Notes under the pieces: generated by a model
What the model saw: only the letters and a program-made list of their open reading frames with translations
What the model was told of the DNA's origin: nothing
The model's database searches: none
Source of the DNA: JACVRN01 sp963715565
Lineage (GTDB): Bacteria; Acidobacteriota; Blastocatellia; Pyrinomonadales; Pyrinomonadaceae
Direction of reading: 5' to 3'
Assembly: GCA_963715565.1 (NCBI GenBank)
Contig: OY970256.1
Coordinates: 5,084,001 to 5,148,000 of the forward strand
DNA: 64,000 nucleotides
Made by a program: the position numbers and the translations under genes
In this document: positions 41,587 through 50,929 of the stretch, one piece after another
Position numbering within the stretch: the first letter of the stretch is position 1
Layout of the letters: the number at the start of each line of letters is the position of its first letter

Positions 41587-42252
41587 AGGAACGCGCGTGA
41601 GCCTGCGCCCGGAAGAGGCTTCGCGCCGGTAGCTCCTGTCGGAGCTTCGCGCACCTCGGGCCGTCGCCCTCATTTTAGTAGTCAGTTTGAGCAAACGATT
41701 CTTTGCCTCCGCTATGTGCAGGCGACGCGCGTGAAATGTTTTGCCCCCGAATGGCATCAACATTTAGAGAACTGTAGGACGAGCAATCATCTACGTACAG
41801 GTTGACCGGAGAGAGCATCCCCCGCCGGATTGGAATTAACCCACTACCATTTTATTTGACAGGGCAAGGCGGCGAGGCGTATAAGCCGAATTGGTATCTA
41901 TTCAAATGCGTTGCCCGCTCTGCACCCGGCGCGGCTTCGACCACAGTCATACACTCACGACCGGATTGAAGGCAAAGGGATGATTGAATATTAGAACTCA
42001 TGAACACCTTCAACCTGCTTTTATGTATCAGCAACTGACTTCAGTTGGCTTGAGTCTCACGAGAGCTTTTTAGGCTCTCCCGTTGAGACGTAGCTCTTTC
42101 GAGCAAACGCTTTCTCCTATTACCTGTATCACACACGCCCTCGCGTGCGTGTGCCGCGACCGGGGAAGCGTCTCGTCCATTTTGAAACAGGCACAGAAAG
42201 CGCGAGTTGCGCGTCCGGTCTCTATCTCTCATCACAAGGAAGGAGTCTCACG
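41587..42252. other. Intergenic control region of operon B
   Basis: No gene is supported. It contains a REP-like palindrome AGCTCCTGTCGGAGCT (41631-41646), the operon B promoter (41856-41885), and a leader of about 370 bases with possible stem-loops (for example GAGTCTCACGAGAGC paired with GCTCTCCCGTTGAGAC, about 42052-42090). GCCGGATTGGAATTAA at 41825-41840 resembles the post-promoter sequence of operon A. Confidence 0.5.
41856..41885 (+). promoter_or_regulatory. Promoter of operon B (TTGACA-N18-TATAAG)
   Basis: TTGACA (41856-41861), 18-base spacer ending GGCGAGGCG, and TATAAG (41880-41885), followed by CCGAATTGG. It matches the operon A promoter in boxes, spacing and flanks, so both operons probably respond to the same control. 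Confidence 0.7.
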
Positions 42253-43125
42253 ATGGCGAAACTCTTCAGCGACAGGGATTGGGAGCTGCTCGGCAAGCGA
42301 ATCAAGGATAAGACCTGCACTCCCTTTCTAGGTGCGGGCGTCTCTTATCGCGCGCTGCCTTTGGGCAGAGACATCGCGCAGCAGTGGGCGAAAGAATACG
42401 ACTTTCCGCTTGAGAACTCTTCTGATTTGACGAGCGTGGCGCAATATCTGGCGCTCAAATTTGATCCTGTCTTTCCTAAAGAAGAGTTGCTCAAGATGTT
42501 CAAGGGCAAGTCGCCGGATTTCGCAGACCCCGAGGAGCCGCACAATTTTCTGGCCGACCTGAACCTGCCGCTTTACATAACGACAAACTACGACAACTTC
42601 ATGGCGCAAGCCCTCAAGGTGCGCAAGGAGCGCGATTCGCAGCAGGTGCTCTGCAAGTGGAACAAGTTTCTGAGCGACACCCCTTCGCCCTTCGACGAAG
42701 GGTTTAAGCCGACCGTGGCCCAGCCCGTCGTCTTTCATCTTCACGGCTACGCGCCCGTGGCCGAATCCCTCGTCCTGACCGAAGACGACTACATGGATTT
42801 TCTGGTCAATATCTCGGTCGGCGAGCAATTGCTCCCCGCCGTTATTCAGAAAGCGCTGACGGGGACGTCGCTCCTTTTTATAGGCTACCGGATTGCGGAC
42901 ACGAATTTTCGCGTCCTGCTACGCAGCCTCCTGCGCTTTATGGAGCAGGGCGTGAAGCGCACGCATTACGCCGTCATGTTGCCGCCCCCCGGTTCCGAAG
43001 ACGTGCGACAAAAGGCGCAGGACTATCTGACCGCTTACTACGACCAGATTGACGTCCGCGTCTTCTGGGGCGACGCCGCCGCGTTCTTTAAGGAATTGAA
43101 CGAGCGCGCGAAGGCGGATGTCTGA
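42253..43125 (+). CDS. SIR2-like domain protein (operon B, first)
   Basis: ATG 42253 follows GGAAGGAG at about 9 bases; the longer frame has no domain. The 290-residue protein has CTPFLGAGVSYR (GAG at 27-29), LPLYITTNYDNFMAQAL (TNxD motif) and VVFHLHGYAPVAESLVLTEDDY (HG motif), then LLFIGYRIADTNFRVLL near the end. All core SIR2 motifs are intact, consistent with an NAD-cleaving enzyme. It is a paralogue of the next gene (about 100 bases downstream), with the same layout throughout. The two may form a heteromer or provide different specificities. Confidence 0.9.
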   Translation: MAKLFSDRDWELLGKRIKDKTCTPFLGAGVSYRALPLGRDIAQQWAKEYDFPLENSSDLTSVAQYLALKFDPVFPKEELLKMFKGKSPDFADPEEPHNFLADLNLPLYITTNYDNFMAQALKVRKERDSQQVLCKWNKFLSDTPSPFDEGFKPTVAQPVVFHLHGYAPVAESLVLTEDDYMDFLVNISVGEQLLPAVIQKALTGTSLLFIGYRIADTNFRVLLRSLLRFMEQGVKRTHYAVMLPPPGSEDVRQKAQDYLTAYYDQIDVRVFWGDAAAFFKELNERAKADV

Positions 43126-43226
43126 CCGAAGAGAGAAGAGGACGCATCCTGACTTTCCGCAGGGCGAAGAGACGCGCACTTTCATGAATCAGGATTCCGG
43201 GTTCGAGTTTCGCGTAGGAGTTTGAT

Positions 43227-44162
43227 ATGGCAGAGAAGGTGGCAGTGCCGGTGCAGCGCTTAAGAGAAGCAGACTGGGAGAGCCTCATCAAGCGCATCAA
43301 AGAGAAAAAGGTGACGCCGTTTCTGGGGAGCGGGTCTTTCCCCAAGGGCCTGTCTTTTCGCTCGGAAACCGCCCGCCGCTGGGCCGACGAGGAAGGCTAC
43401 CCCTGGGAAGACAGAGATAATCTGGCGCGCGTCTCCAGATACATTGCCGTCAATTCCGACGACAATATCACCAAATCGAGACTGGTCGATGAATTAGCCA
43501 AACTGTCGCCCCCGGATTTCGAGACCGACCCTTACGAACCGCACCGCGTGTTGTCGGAGCTGAATCTTCCCCTCTACATCACCACCAACTACGACGATTA
43601 CATGATGCGTGCGCTCAAGCGGCGCGAGCTGGACGCGAAGCAGGAGGTATGCCGGTGGAATCAAATGCTGGAGGATACCACTTCGGTTTTCGACGACAAC
43701 TTTGAACCGACCCCTGCGCAGCCCGTCGTCTTCCATTTTCACGGCTACACGGAGAACTCCGATTCGCTCGTGCTCACCGAGGACGATTACTTTCAGTTTC
43801 TCATCAACGTCTCGACGGAGGCGGGCACGAAAGTTATTCCGTCAAGAATTCAGAAGGCGCTCTCGCGGACGTCGCTGCTCCTGTTGGGCTACCAGCTTGA
43901 CGACTGGGATTTCCGCGTCATGTTTCACCTGCTCGCCTCCACGTTCCTCAAGAGAAGCGGTATGTCGCACGTCTGCGTGCAGGTCGAGCCGCTGAGCAAC
44001 GAAGCACCTGCCGACCAGAAAGACAGGGCGCAGGCATTTCTGCAAACCTATTTTGAAAGATACAAGGCAAGCATTAAATTTCGCGTCTACCTGGGAACGT
44101 GTCAGGAGTTTGTGAAGGAGCTGAAAGACCGCTGGGAGAAGGACAATGCAGAAAAGAAATGA
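43227..44162 (+). CDS. SIR2-like domain protein (operon B, second)
   Basis: A 311-residue paralogue of the preceding SIR2 gene, sharing LSELNLPLYITTNYDDYMMR, AQPVVFHFHGYTENSDSLVL and SLLLLGYQLDDWDFRVMF. The first motif reads TPFLGSGSFPKG, with GSG (34-36) in place of GAG, a change in the NAD-binding loop that could alter or weaken catalysis. One of the pair may therefore be structural. AGGAG lies about 8 bases before the ATG. Its 3' end overlaps the start of the nSTAND gene by 17 bases, showing tight coupling to the sensor. Confidence 0.9.
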   Translation: MAEKVAVPVQRLREADWESLIKRIKEKKVTPFLGSGSFPKGLSFRSETARRWADEEGYPWEDRDNLARVSRYIAVNSDDNITKSRLVDELAKLSPPDFETDPYEPHRVLSELNLPLYITTNYDDYMMRALKRRELDAKQEVCRWNQMLEDTTSVFDDNFEPTPAQPVVFHFHGYTENSDSLVLTEDDYFQFLINVSTEAGTKVIPSRIQKALSRTSLLLLGYQLDDWDFRVMFHLLASTFLKRSGMSHVCVQVEPLSNEAPADQKDRAQAFLQTYFERYKASIKFRVYLGTCQEFVKELKDRWEKDNAEKK

Positions 44163-47100
44163 GCCTTACGTCGGGCCGCGCCCGTTTGAAAAAGAGGAGC
44201 ACAAGGTCTTTTTCGGTCGCGACATGGAGGCCGACGAATTGACTTCGCTCATCGCGGCCCATCCGGTCGTGCTGCTCTACGCGCAATCGGGCGCGGGCAA
44301 GACTTCGCTCGTCAAGGCCGGGCTCATTCCGCAGCTCGTCAACGAAGAGGGGTTCGACGTTCTTCCCCCGGCGCGCGTGCGCGAGCAAGTCACCGCGACC
44401 GTCGCCTTCAAAGAGATTAAAAATATTTTCATGTTCAATGCCCTGATGGGCATGATACAGGATGAGATTGCGCAGGATAAGCGGGAGGGGAAAGAGCCGC
44501 TCCCCACCATCGAGCAGGCAGAGCTGGCACAGATGTCTTTGGCAGATTATCTCAAACGGCGCAAAGAATTCGTGTGCGAGAAGCAACAGCACCTCTCCGA
44601 AGAAAGCGTCATATCTACGCCGACCGTCGTCATCTTTGACCAGTTTGAAGAACTCTTTACTTTTTATTCGGAAAGCTGGGCGCAGCGCAAAGGATTTTTC
44701 CAGCAACTCGACGAAGCGTTAGACGCAGACCCTTTGCTGCGCGTCGTCTTCTCCATGCGCGAAGACTTTATCGCCGAGATGGACCCGTATGCTCCGCTCC
44801 TGCCCGAAAAACTGCGTACGCGCTTTCGCATGGAGCGGCTGCGCGAAAGAAACGCTCTTGAGGCGGTGAAAAAACCGCTCGTCGCATCGGAGCTGAACAC
44901 AGAGGGGCGCAGCTTTGCGCCCGGAGTCGCCGAACAGCTCGTCGCCAACTTGTTGATGCGGCGCGTACGCCTCTCGCCGCATGAAACCGAAGAGATTAAA
45001 GGAGAGTACGTAGAGCCTTTGCAGCTTCAGGTGGTTTGTCAGAACCTCTGGCAGAAGCTCAAACCCGAAGACAGGCAGATTACGAGCGAGCACCTGAGGG
45101 CTTTCGGCGATGTCAATCAAGCGTTGTCGCAATTCTACGAAGCCTGTGTCAAAGAAGCTGCTGCCTTCGCGAACATTCCCGAAGCGTTGATACGCGGTTG
45201 GGTGGACCGCGTCTTAATCACGCCGGAGAACACGCGCGCCACCGTGCTCCAAAGCTCCACGCACACGGGCGGGCTGCCGAACCCGGCGGTCGAGGTGCTT
45301 GAGCGCAAGCATCTGCTGCGGGTGGAAATGCGCGACAACCTCAAGTGGTACGAGCTGAGCCACGACCGCTTTATTCCACCGATACAGGAATCATACAAAA
45401 AATGGCTGCTCAGCCAGACAGGCTACGAGCAGCTTAAACAAAGCCTCGAAGAGAAAGCGGCGATTTGGGATCAGGGTGACAAGAAAAACCCTGCGCTCTT
45501 GCTGACCCGCGCCGAATTGCCCGAAGCCGTGCGCTGGATTGAAAGCCCGGAGGCGGCGGGCATGGGCTACAGCCCGACCCTGCTGGCTTATGTCAACGCC
45601 AGCCGCGTCGCCATCTCCGAAGAAGACACTAAGCGCAAAGAGGCTCTCTTCATAGAGCAGCAGCGCCGCGCCAGACAATTTAGAGGCGGATTAATCGCCA
45701 CCTCCTTACTCCTTCTGCTAACTCTTACCTCTACTGCTTTCGCGCTGGTCCAGTACAAGGAGGCTTCCACAAAGTCGAAAGAGGCCGTCGCGGCGCTTAA
45801 GGTTGCTGAACAGCAAACGAGATTGTCCGAGCTTGAGCGCGTCAATGCCGAAAGAGAACGCCTCAACGCGGTGGCTGCCAGCGAGGAGGCGATGGCTGCC
45901 AGCGAGATTGCCAAGAAGGAGCGGAAAAAAGCCGAAGACGCAATAACCGATGCCCTCGCCGAGAAGAAAAAAGCAGAAGAGGCCGGACGGCGGATAGGCA
46001 TTGAGAAAGAGCGTGCAGACATAGCTACAAAGGAGGCTTTGAAACAGAAGGAGGCCGCCGAGGCGTCCAAAGTGGTTGCCGAAACTCGAAGAATATACGC
46101 CGAGGAGCAGAAAGCCAAAGCCGACGCGGCCACACAGAAGGCTTTGGAAGCCGAAGCAGCGGCAAGCTCGCGCGAGCTGGCGGCCAACTCACGCGAGATG
46201 TTATCGGTTGATCCGGAAAAGAGCGTCGGGCTGGCGCTCGCCGCGACCAATAAGTCAATCACCGAGCAGGCCAGCTACGCGCTGCGCCGCGCTCTCTTGC
46301 AGGTCACACTGCCGCACGCCATCCTCACGGAAAAGGGGCTCAGGGTGGGCGCGCTCAGCCCCAACGGCAAGTACGTCGTCACGGTGAACGAAGAGAACAA
46401 GATACATATCTGGAACACGGAAAAATGCGAACTGCGAAAGCTGTGCTCCATCGTCGAGGTTACGGGGCCGATCAATTCGATTACGAGCGTCGCCTTCAGC
46501 CCCAACAGTGAGCTGTTCGCCACAGCCGACAGCAGTGGGGTGGCGCAAATCTGGGACGTCAAAACGGGCACGAGCCTCGCAAAGCTGGAAGGTCACACAG
46601 CAGCCATCACGACCATCGTGTTTAGCCGGACAGGCAAGTACGTTGCGACCGGCAGCGATGACCAGACGGCGCGGCTCTGGGATACAAACGCCTGCGCTTC
46701 TGGCGGTAAATGTCCCTTTGTCGAGTTAAAGGGGCATGAGGCCGAATCAACGGGGAATAAGGCCAAATTACAGGCTATAGTTTTTAACGAAGACGATACC
46801 TTCGCGGCGACCGAGGCCACGGACGAAACGGGCAGGGTGTGGAAGACTGCGACCGGAGAGTTAATCAATACTTTTAAAGGTCTCTCGGGCAAGAACCCTG
46901 CGATTGCGCTCTCGCCGAACGGACGGATGCTGGCCGCGGAAGCGGGCCGGGATGACGTCGGCAGATACGTGGTCAAGGTGTGGGACGTGGCGAGCGGGCA
47001 GGAGCTGGGCGACATGAGAAGCCACACCGATGACATCACGGCGGTTTCTTTTCATAGCACGGGCAATTACATCCTGACGGCGAGCGCGGATAAAACAGCC

Positions 47101-48474
47101 AGAGTCTGGAAGAAGTATGAAAAGAGAATTGATCCTGCCAAACCGCAAACGTCGGTTAATTTTCTGGAGACGGCCCTGCTGCGCGGCCACGACGGGGCCA
47201 TTACCAGCGCTCAATTCAGCAAAGCCGGGTTTTACGTCCTGACGGCGAGTCAGGATAAGACCGCGCGCGTCTGGGACGCCCTGACGGGACGAAACATAGT
47301 TATCATGCGCGGCCACAAAAAAGGGCTTCTGGGCGCTGCCTTTAACCAGACAAGCAATCGCGTGCTGACCGTCGGGTCGGACGACGCGGCGTTGATATGG
47401 GACGTGGCGCTGGACCAGTCCGTGGCCGACAGCATGGTCGCAGAGCTGACAGGCCATCAGGATGCGGTCAACAGCGCGGTCTTCAGCCCCGACAGCAAGA
47501 TCATTCTTACCGCCAGCTCAGACGGCACGCTTCGTATCTGGGACGCGAAGACAGGGCGCAACAAGGACTCTCTGGACGACCCGGCAGACAACTACGCCGT
47601 GAAATTCCTCAAGGCCGCTTTCAATACAAAGGGCACGAACTTTGTGACGGTGGATTTAAACGGGAAAGCGCGAGTCTGGGAGAGAACCAACGACAAGTGG
47701 TCGAATCAGAGAACCAGCCCGATAGAGGATAAAAGCGGTGGTGGGATACTCAACGCGGCGTTTAGCACAAACGGTAAGTACGTTATCACGGCTAATACGA
47801 ACAAGACGGCGACCGTATGGGAGGCAACCCAGCCTCCTCAGTGGACAAAGGTGGACGTGCTTGAAGGCCACGAGGGCGAGGTCAACAGCGCCGTCTTCAA
47901 CTCGGACGACAGCGCTATCGTCACCTCCAGCTCGGACCGCACAGTGCGCGTCTGGAAAAAGAGCGGCGGCAAGTGGCAAACAGCGGACGTGCTCAGGGGA
48001 CACGAGGACGGTGTCAACAGCGCGGCCTTCAGCCCCGTCAACGACAAGCTGATTGTGACGGCGAGCATGGATAAGACCGTCCGCGTGTGGCAGGAGGGCG
48101 CGGACGGCAAGTGGCGCGAAACGGCAAAGCTTGACTATCATGAAAGCCACGTCATGAGCGCCGTCTTTAGTCCGGATGGCAACTACATTATCTGTGCGGG
48201 CGCAGACAAGACGGCCAAAGTTTGGAGCAAGCAAGCGGACGGGCAGTGGGTACATGCTTCCACGTTGGTCGAGAGTACGGATTCATTGATGGGCGCAGCC
48301 TTCAGCCCGGACGGTAAGTACGCCGTGACGGCGAGCGCCGACGGCAAAGCGCGTATCTATCCGGATGTGATGTTTAAGCCTTTGAAGCAGGTACAGGAGC
48401 TTGCCAAAGAACGCGGGTTTACTCCGCTCTCGGAAGAGGAGCAAAAGGATTTGGGCATGCCGCACGGGCGATAA
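44146..48474 (+). CDS. nSTAND NTPase - TM - coiled coil - WD40 protein
   Basis: A 1442-residue protein, the last gene of operon B. It starts EPYVGPRPFEKEEHKVFFGR (nSTAND1), with Walker A LYAQSGAGKTSLV (44-56) and Walker B VVIFDQFEELF (160-170). Helical NTPase lid regions run to about 500, then one membrane helix (about 513-535). A long coiled coil rich in Lys, Glu and Ala follows (540-690), then WD40 repeats from about 725 to 1415, roughly 14 blades or two propellers. It has the same plan as the operon A protein, with an added coiled coil and a second propeller. The likely role is a membrane-tethered sensor whose oligomerisation recruits or activates the SIR2 pair. Confidence 0.92.
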   Translation: MQKRNEPYVGPRPFEKEEHKVFFGRDMEADELTSLIAAHPVVLLYAQSGAGKTSLVKAGLIPQLVNEEGFDVLPPARVREQVTATVAFKEIKNIFMFNALMGMIQDEIAQDKREGKEPLPTIEQAELAQMSLADYLKRRKEFVCEKQQHLSEESVISTPTVVIFDQFEELFTFYSESWAQRKGFFQQLDEALDADPLLRVVFSMREDFIAEMDPYAPLLPEKLRTRFRMERLRERNALEAVKKPLVASELNTEGRSFAPGVAEQLVANLLMRRVRLSPHETEEIKGEYVEPLQLQVVCQNLWQKLKPEDRQITSEHLRAFGDVNQALSQFYEACVKEAAAFANIPEALIRGWVDRVLITPENTRATVLQSSTHTGGLPNPAVEVLERKHLLRVEMRDNLKWYELSHDRFIPPIQESYKKWLLSQTGYEQLKQSLEEKAAIWDQGDKKNPALLLTRAELPEAVRWIESPEAAGMGYSPTLLAYVNASRVAISEEDTKRKEALFIEQQRRARQFRGGLIATSLLLLLTLTSTAFALVQYKEASTKSKEAVAALKVAEQQTRLSELERVNAERERLNAVAASEEAMAASEIAKKERKKAEDAITDALAEKKKAEEAGRRIGIEKERADIATKEALKQKEAAEASKVVAETRRIYAEEQKAKADAATQKALEAEAAASSRELAANSREMLSVDPEKSVGLALAATNKSITEQASYALRRALLQVTLPHAILTEKGLRVGALSPNGKYVVTVNEENKIHIWNTEKCELRKLCSIVEVTGPINSITSVAFSPNSELFATADSSGVAQIWDVKTGTSLAKLEGHTAAITTIVFSRTGKYVATGSDDQTARLWDTNACASGGKCPFVELKGHEAESTGNKAKLQAIVFNEDDTFAATEATDETGRVWKTATGELINTFKGLSGKNPAIALSPNGRMLAAEAGRDDVGRYVVKVWDVASGQELGDMRSHTDDITAVSFHSTGNYILTASADKTARVWKKYEKRIDPAKPQTSVNFLETALLRGHDGAITSAQFSKAGFYVLTASQDKTARVWDALTGRNIVIMRGHKKGLLGAAFNQTSNRVLTVGSDDAALIWDVALDQSVADSMVAELTGHQDAVNSAVFSPDSKIILTASSDGTLRIWDAKTGRNKDSLDDPADNYAVKFLKAAFNTKGTNFVTVDLNGKARVWERTNDKWSNQRTSPIEDKSGGGILNAAFSTNGKYVITANTNKTATVWEATQPPQWTKVDVLEGHEGEVNSAVFNSDDSAIVTSSSDRTVRVWKKSGGKWQTADVLRGHEDGVNSAAFSPVNDKLIVTASMDKTVRVWQEGADGKWRETAKLDYHESHVMSAVFSPDGNYIICAGADKTAKVWSKQADGQWVHASTLVESTDSLMGAAFSPDGKYAVTASADGKARIYPDVMFKPLKQVQELAKERGFTPLSEEEQKDLGMPHGR

Positions 48475-48511
48475 ATTGTGACCCAACCAAATGCGGAATG
48501 CGGATTCGCTC

Positions 48512-48609
48512 AAATGCGGAATGCGGATTTCGGATTGCGGATTTTAAGAATAAGAAGCAGCAATCTTCTTGCTCTTCAATCCGCAATCCGAAATCCGCAT
48601 TCCGCATTT
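48512..48609. repeat. 30-base perfect inverted repeat
   Basis: The 30 bases at 48512-48541 (built from AATGCGGA and CGGATTTCGGATTGCGG units) are exactly complementary to 48580-48609, with a 38-base loop. A partial extra copy, ATGCGGAATGCGGATTCG, lies at 48491-48508. It stands between operon B and lpxA and may act as terminator and mRNA end protector. The type is a dispersed genomic repeat. Confidence 0.85.
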
Positions 48610-48680
48610 CGCACGTTCCGCAATGCATTTACAGGGGCCGTCAGGAGCATGTACTATCGCTGGCTGCTATCGCACATGCC

Positions 48681-49493
48681 ATGAATATTCATCCGACAGC
48701 CGTTGTCAGCGAGAGCGCCAGTTTGGGCGCGGGCGTGCGCGTCGGCCCCTTCGCTGTGATTGAAGAAGATGTGCTCGTCGGCGACTGCTGTGAAATCGGC
48801 GCGCATGCTGTCATCAAGCGTTTCACTACGCTGGGCAGCGGCAACCTCGTGAGCGAGCACGCCGTCATCGGCGGCACGCCGCAGGACGTAAAGTTCAAGG
48901 GCGAGGAGAGCCGTCTCGTTATCGGCGACGACAATCTGATACGCGAGTTCGTTACCATTCACAGAGCGAGCGGCGCGAATGAAGCTACGCTCGTTGGCTC
49001 AAGAAATTTTCTGATGATAGGCGTTCACATCGCGCATAACTGTGTCGTGGGCGACGACAATATCTTTGCCAACGAGGTGGCGCTCGCCGGTCACATCACA
49101 ATCGAGGATCACGTCTTTTTGTCGAACAACGTCGGCGCGCATCAGTTCGTGCGTATGGGACGCTTCGCGATGGTTGGCGGGAAATCCAAGATTGTGCAGG
49201 ACGTGCTGCCGTTCTTTACGACGGACGGCAACCCTGCGCGCGTGCGCGGGCTCAACTCCGTGGGGCTCAGGCGCGCTGGCTTTAGCAGTGATGCGCGCCG
49301 CGCTTTGAAACACGCCTACCAGCTTCTCTTTCGTCGTGGCTTAGCGCTCGCGGATGCGCTCTCCGAGATGGAGCGAATAGACGACGAGCACGTTCGTCAC
49401 TTATGCGATTTTATACGCGCTTCTAAACGCGGCTTTACGCGCGCCAAAACTTTGCGAGGCGCGGAAGATTTAGAAGCCGTCGAGCAGCCTTGA
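48681..49493 (+). CDS. lpxA: UDP-N-acetylglucosamine O-acyltransferase
   Basis: ATG 48681 is chosen because the protein then starts NIHPTAVVSESASLGAGVRV, the normal LpxA start; the longer frame runs into the inverted repeat. The 270 residues form a left-handed beta-helix of hexapeptide repeats. FVTIHRAS, GVHIAHNCVVGDDN (catalytic His) and GHITIEDHVFLSNNVGAHQFVRMG are LpxA signatures, and the C-terminal helical part (RRALKHAYQLLFRRGLA) is present. It transfers an acyl chain from ACP to UDP-GlcNAc, the first step of lipid A synthesis in the cytoplasm. lpxD follows after 40 bases. Confidence 0.96.
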   Translation: MNIHPTAVVSESASLGAGVRVGPFAVIEEDVLVGDCCEIGAHAVIKRFTTLGSGNLVSEHAVIGGTPQDVKFKGEESRLVIGDDNLIREFVTIHRASGANEATLVGSRNFLMIGVHIAHNCVVGDDNIFANEVALAGHITIEDHVFLSNNVGAHQFVRMGRFAMVGGKSKIVQDVLPFFTTDGNPARVRGLNSVGLRRAGFSSDARRALKHAYQLLFRRGLALADALSEMERIDDEHVRHLCDFIRASKRGFTRAKTLRGAEDLEAVEQP

Positions 49494-49533
49494 GCGAACA
49501 AAGCGCACGTCGCTCGCGTTGCTTCAAAAACTT

Positions 49534-50604
49534 ATGGGCACAGAGACAAAAGGAAAAACGGTGGCCGAATTGGCCGCGCATGTCGGCGCATCACGCGTGC
49601 GCGGCGACGCGCAGGCTTTGATAAACAGGGTCGCCGGTTTCGAGCATGCGGGCGACGGCGAAATCAGCTTCGTCGAAGACCCTAAGCTTTTAGAAGTGGC
49701 AGGCAGTGGCTCAACGCAAGCCGCCTGCGTCATTGTCCCCGAAGGCGTAGAGCTTGAAGCGCGCTCCACCATCGAAGTCGCGCGCCCCAAGCTTGCTTTC
49801 GCATTGATTGCCGAGTTGCTGCACCCGCCGAAAAGGCTTGAGACGGGTCGTCACCCGACGGCTACAATCGCCGCGAGCGCTTCTATTGACGACGGAGTTG
49901 CCATCGGCCCGCGCGTCTGTGTAGGCGAGCGCACGCGCATAGGCTCTGGCACGGAGCTTCATGCGGGCGTCACTCTTGGCGACGATGTCAGTATCGGAAA
50001 TGATTGCGTGCTTTATCCGAACGTGGTGCTTTACGATGGCGTGACTCTGGGAAATCGCGTGAAGCTTCACGCGGGCGTCGTCATAGGAGCGGACGGCTTC
50101 GGCTATGTGCCCGACAGCGAGAATCGTCGCCACAAGTTTCCACAAATCGGAACGGTCATTATCGAAGACGACGTGGAGATAGGAGCCAATACGTGCGTGG
50201 ATCGCGGCGCGCTCGGGCAAACTGTCATCGGTCGCTGGACCAAGATTGATAATCTCGTACAGGTTGCCCACAACGTGCGTATAGGCGAGCGCGTAGTCAT
50301 CGCCGCGCAGACTGGAATCTCCGGCAGCACAGTGATTGAAGACGACGCCATCATCGGCGGTCAGGTAGGGATGGGCGATCACGCGCTGGTTAAGCGCGGC
50401 GCAATCATCGGCTCGAAGGCCGGAATACTACCGGGCAAGATTGTGCGCGCAGGCGCGGTCGTGTGGGGAATCCCCGCGCGCCCCCTAGACGAATACAAGC
50501 GTTTGAACGCGCACTGGGGACGCTTGCCGCAGATGCGCGACGAGATTAAAGCCCTGCGCCGCCAGGTGGAAGAACTCCTCGCGCGGCTAGAGAAGAAAGA
50601 ATAA
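49534..50604 (+). CDS. lpxD: UDP-3-O-acylglucosamine N-acyltransferase
   Basis: Starts at ATG 49534 (a TTG at 49519 is possible). The 356 residues have the LpxD N-terminal domain (VAELAAHVGASRVRGDA, GEISFVEDPKLLEVA, ACVIVPEGVE). A left-handed beta-helix follows with GADGFGYVPDSENRRHKFPQ, DVEIGANTCVDRGALGQTVI and IDNLVQVAHNVRIG (catalytic His). The C-terminal helix is coiled-coil-like (IKALRRQVEELLARLEKKE). It adds the second acyl chain in lipid A synthesis. It is probably cotranscribed with lpxA; lpxC and fabZ are not in this window. Confidence 0.96.
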   Translation: MGTETKGKTVAELAAHVGASRVRGDAQALINRVAGFEHAGDGEISFVEDPKLLEVAGSGSTQAACVIVPEGVELEARSTIEVARPKLAFALIAELLHPPKRLETGRHPTATIAASASIDDGVAIGPRVCVGERTRIGSGTELHAGVTLGDDVSIGNDCVLYPNVVLYDGVTLGNRVKLHAGVVIGADGFGYVPDSENRRHKFPQIGTVIIEDDVEIGANTCVDRGALGQTVIGRWTKIDNLVQVAHNVRIGERVVIAAQTGISGSTVIEDDAIIGGQVGMGDHALVKRGAIIGSKAGILPGKIVRAGAVVWGIPARPLDEYKRLNAHWGRLPQMRDEIKALRRQVEELLARLEKKE

Positions 50605-50639
50605 AAGTTTGCGCGAGCGCCTTTGGAGACTCTGGAGCA

Positions 50640-50927
50640 ATGCAATTCTCATTTGAGGTCGGCGAGCAAGAGAAGCACGTTGTCAGTTTTGAGTTCAACC
50701 AGATGCTCGGCAACGTGAGCATCAAGGTTGACGATAGGGAAGTCGCGAGCGATTTCAGATTGCTCTCTTTGTCGCTGGTTAAGAGCTATGAGTTTGTTGT
50801 CGGCACACATGAACGTCACGCCGTTCGCATAGAGAAGCGACGAAAACTTTTCCTCGCGGGCTTTCGTCCGCAGAAGTATCGCGTCTTTGTGGATGGCCGA
50901 CTGGTCGCGGAGCACGAAGGCATGTGA
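50640..50927 (+). CDS. Small conserved-looking beta-rich protein
   Basis: A 95-residue protein 35 bases after lpxD. The pattern is alternating strands: FSFEVGEQEKHVVSFEFNQM, GNVSIKVDDREV, SYEFVVGTHERHAVRIEKRR, YRVFVDGRLVAEHEG. It has no signal peptide or membrane part. The repeat of antiparallel strands with VDDRE and VDGRL turns resembles the small beta-sandwich of FAIM-like proteins, but the similarity is too thin to assign. Convergent with lpxB, the stops being two bases apart. Function unknown. Confidence 0.65.
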   Translation: MQFSFEVGEQEKHVVSFEFNQMLGNVSIKVDDREVASDFRLLSLSLVKSYEFVVGTHERHAVRIEKRRKLFLAGFRPQKYRVFVDGRLVAEHEGM

Positions 50928-50929
50928 TG

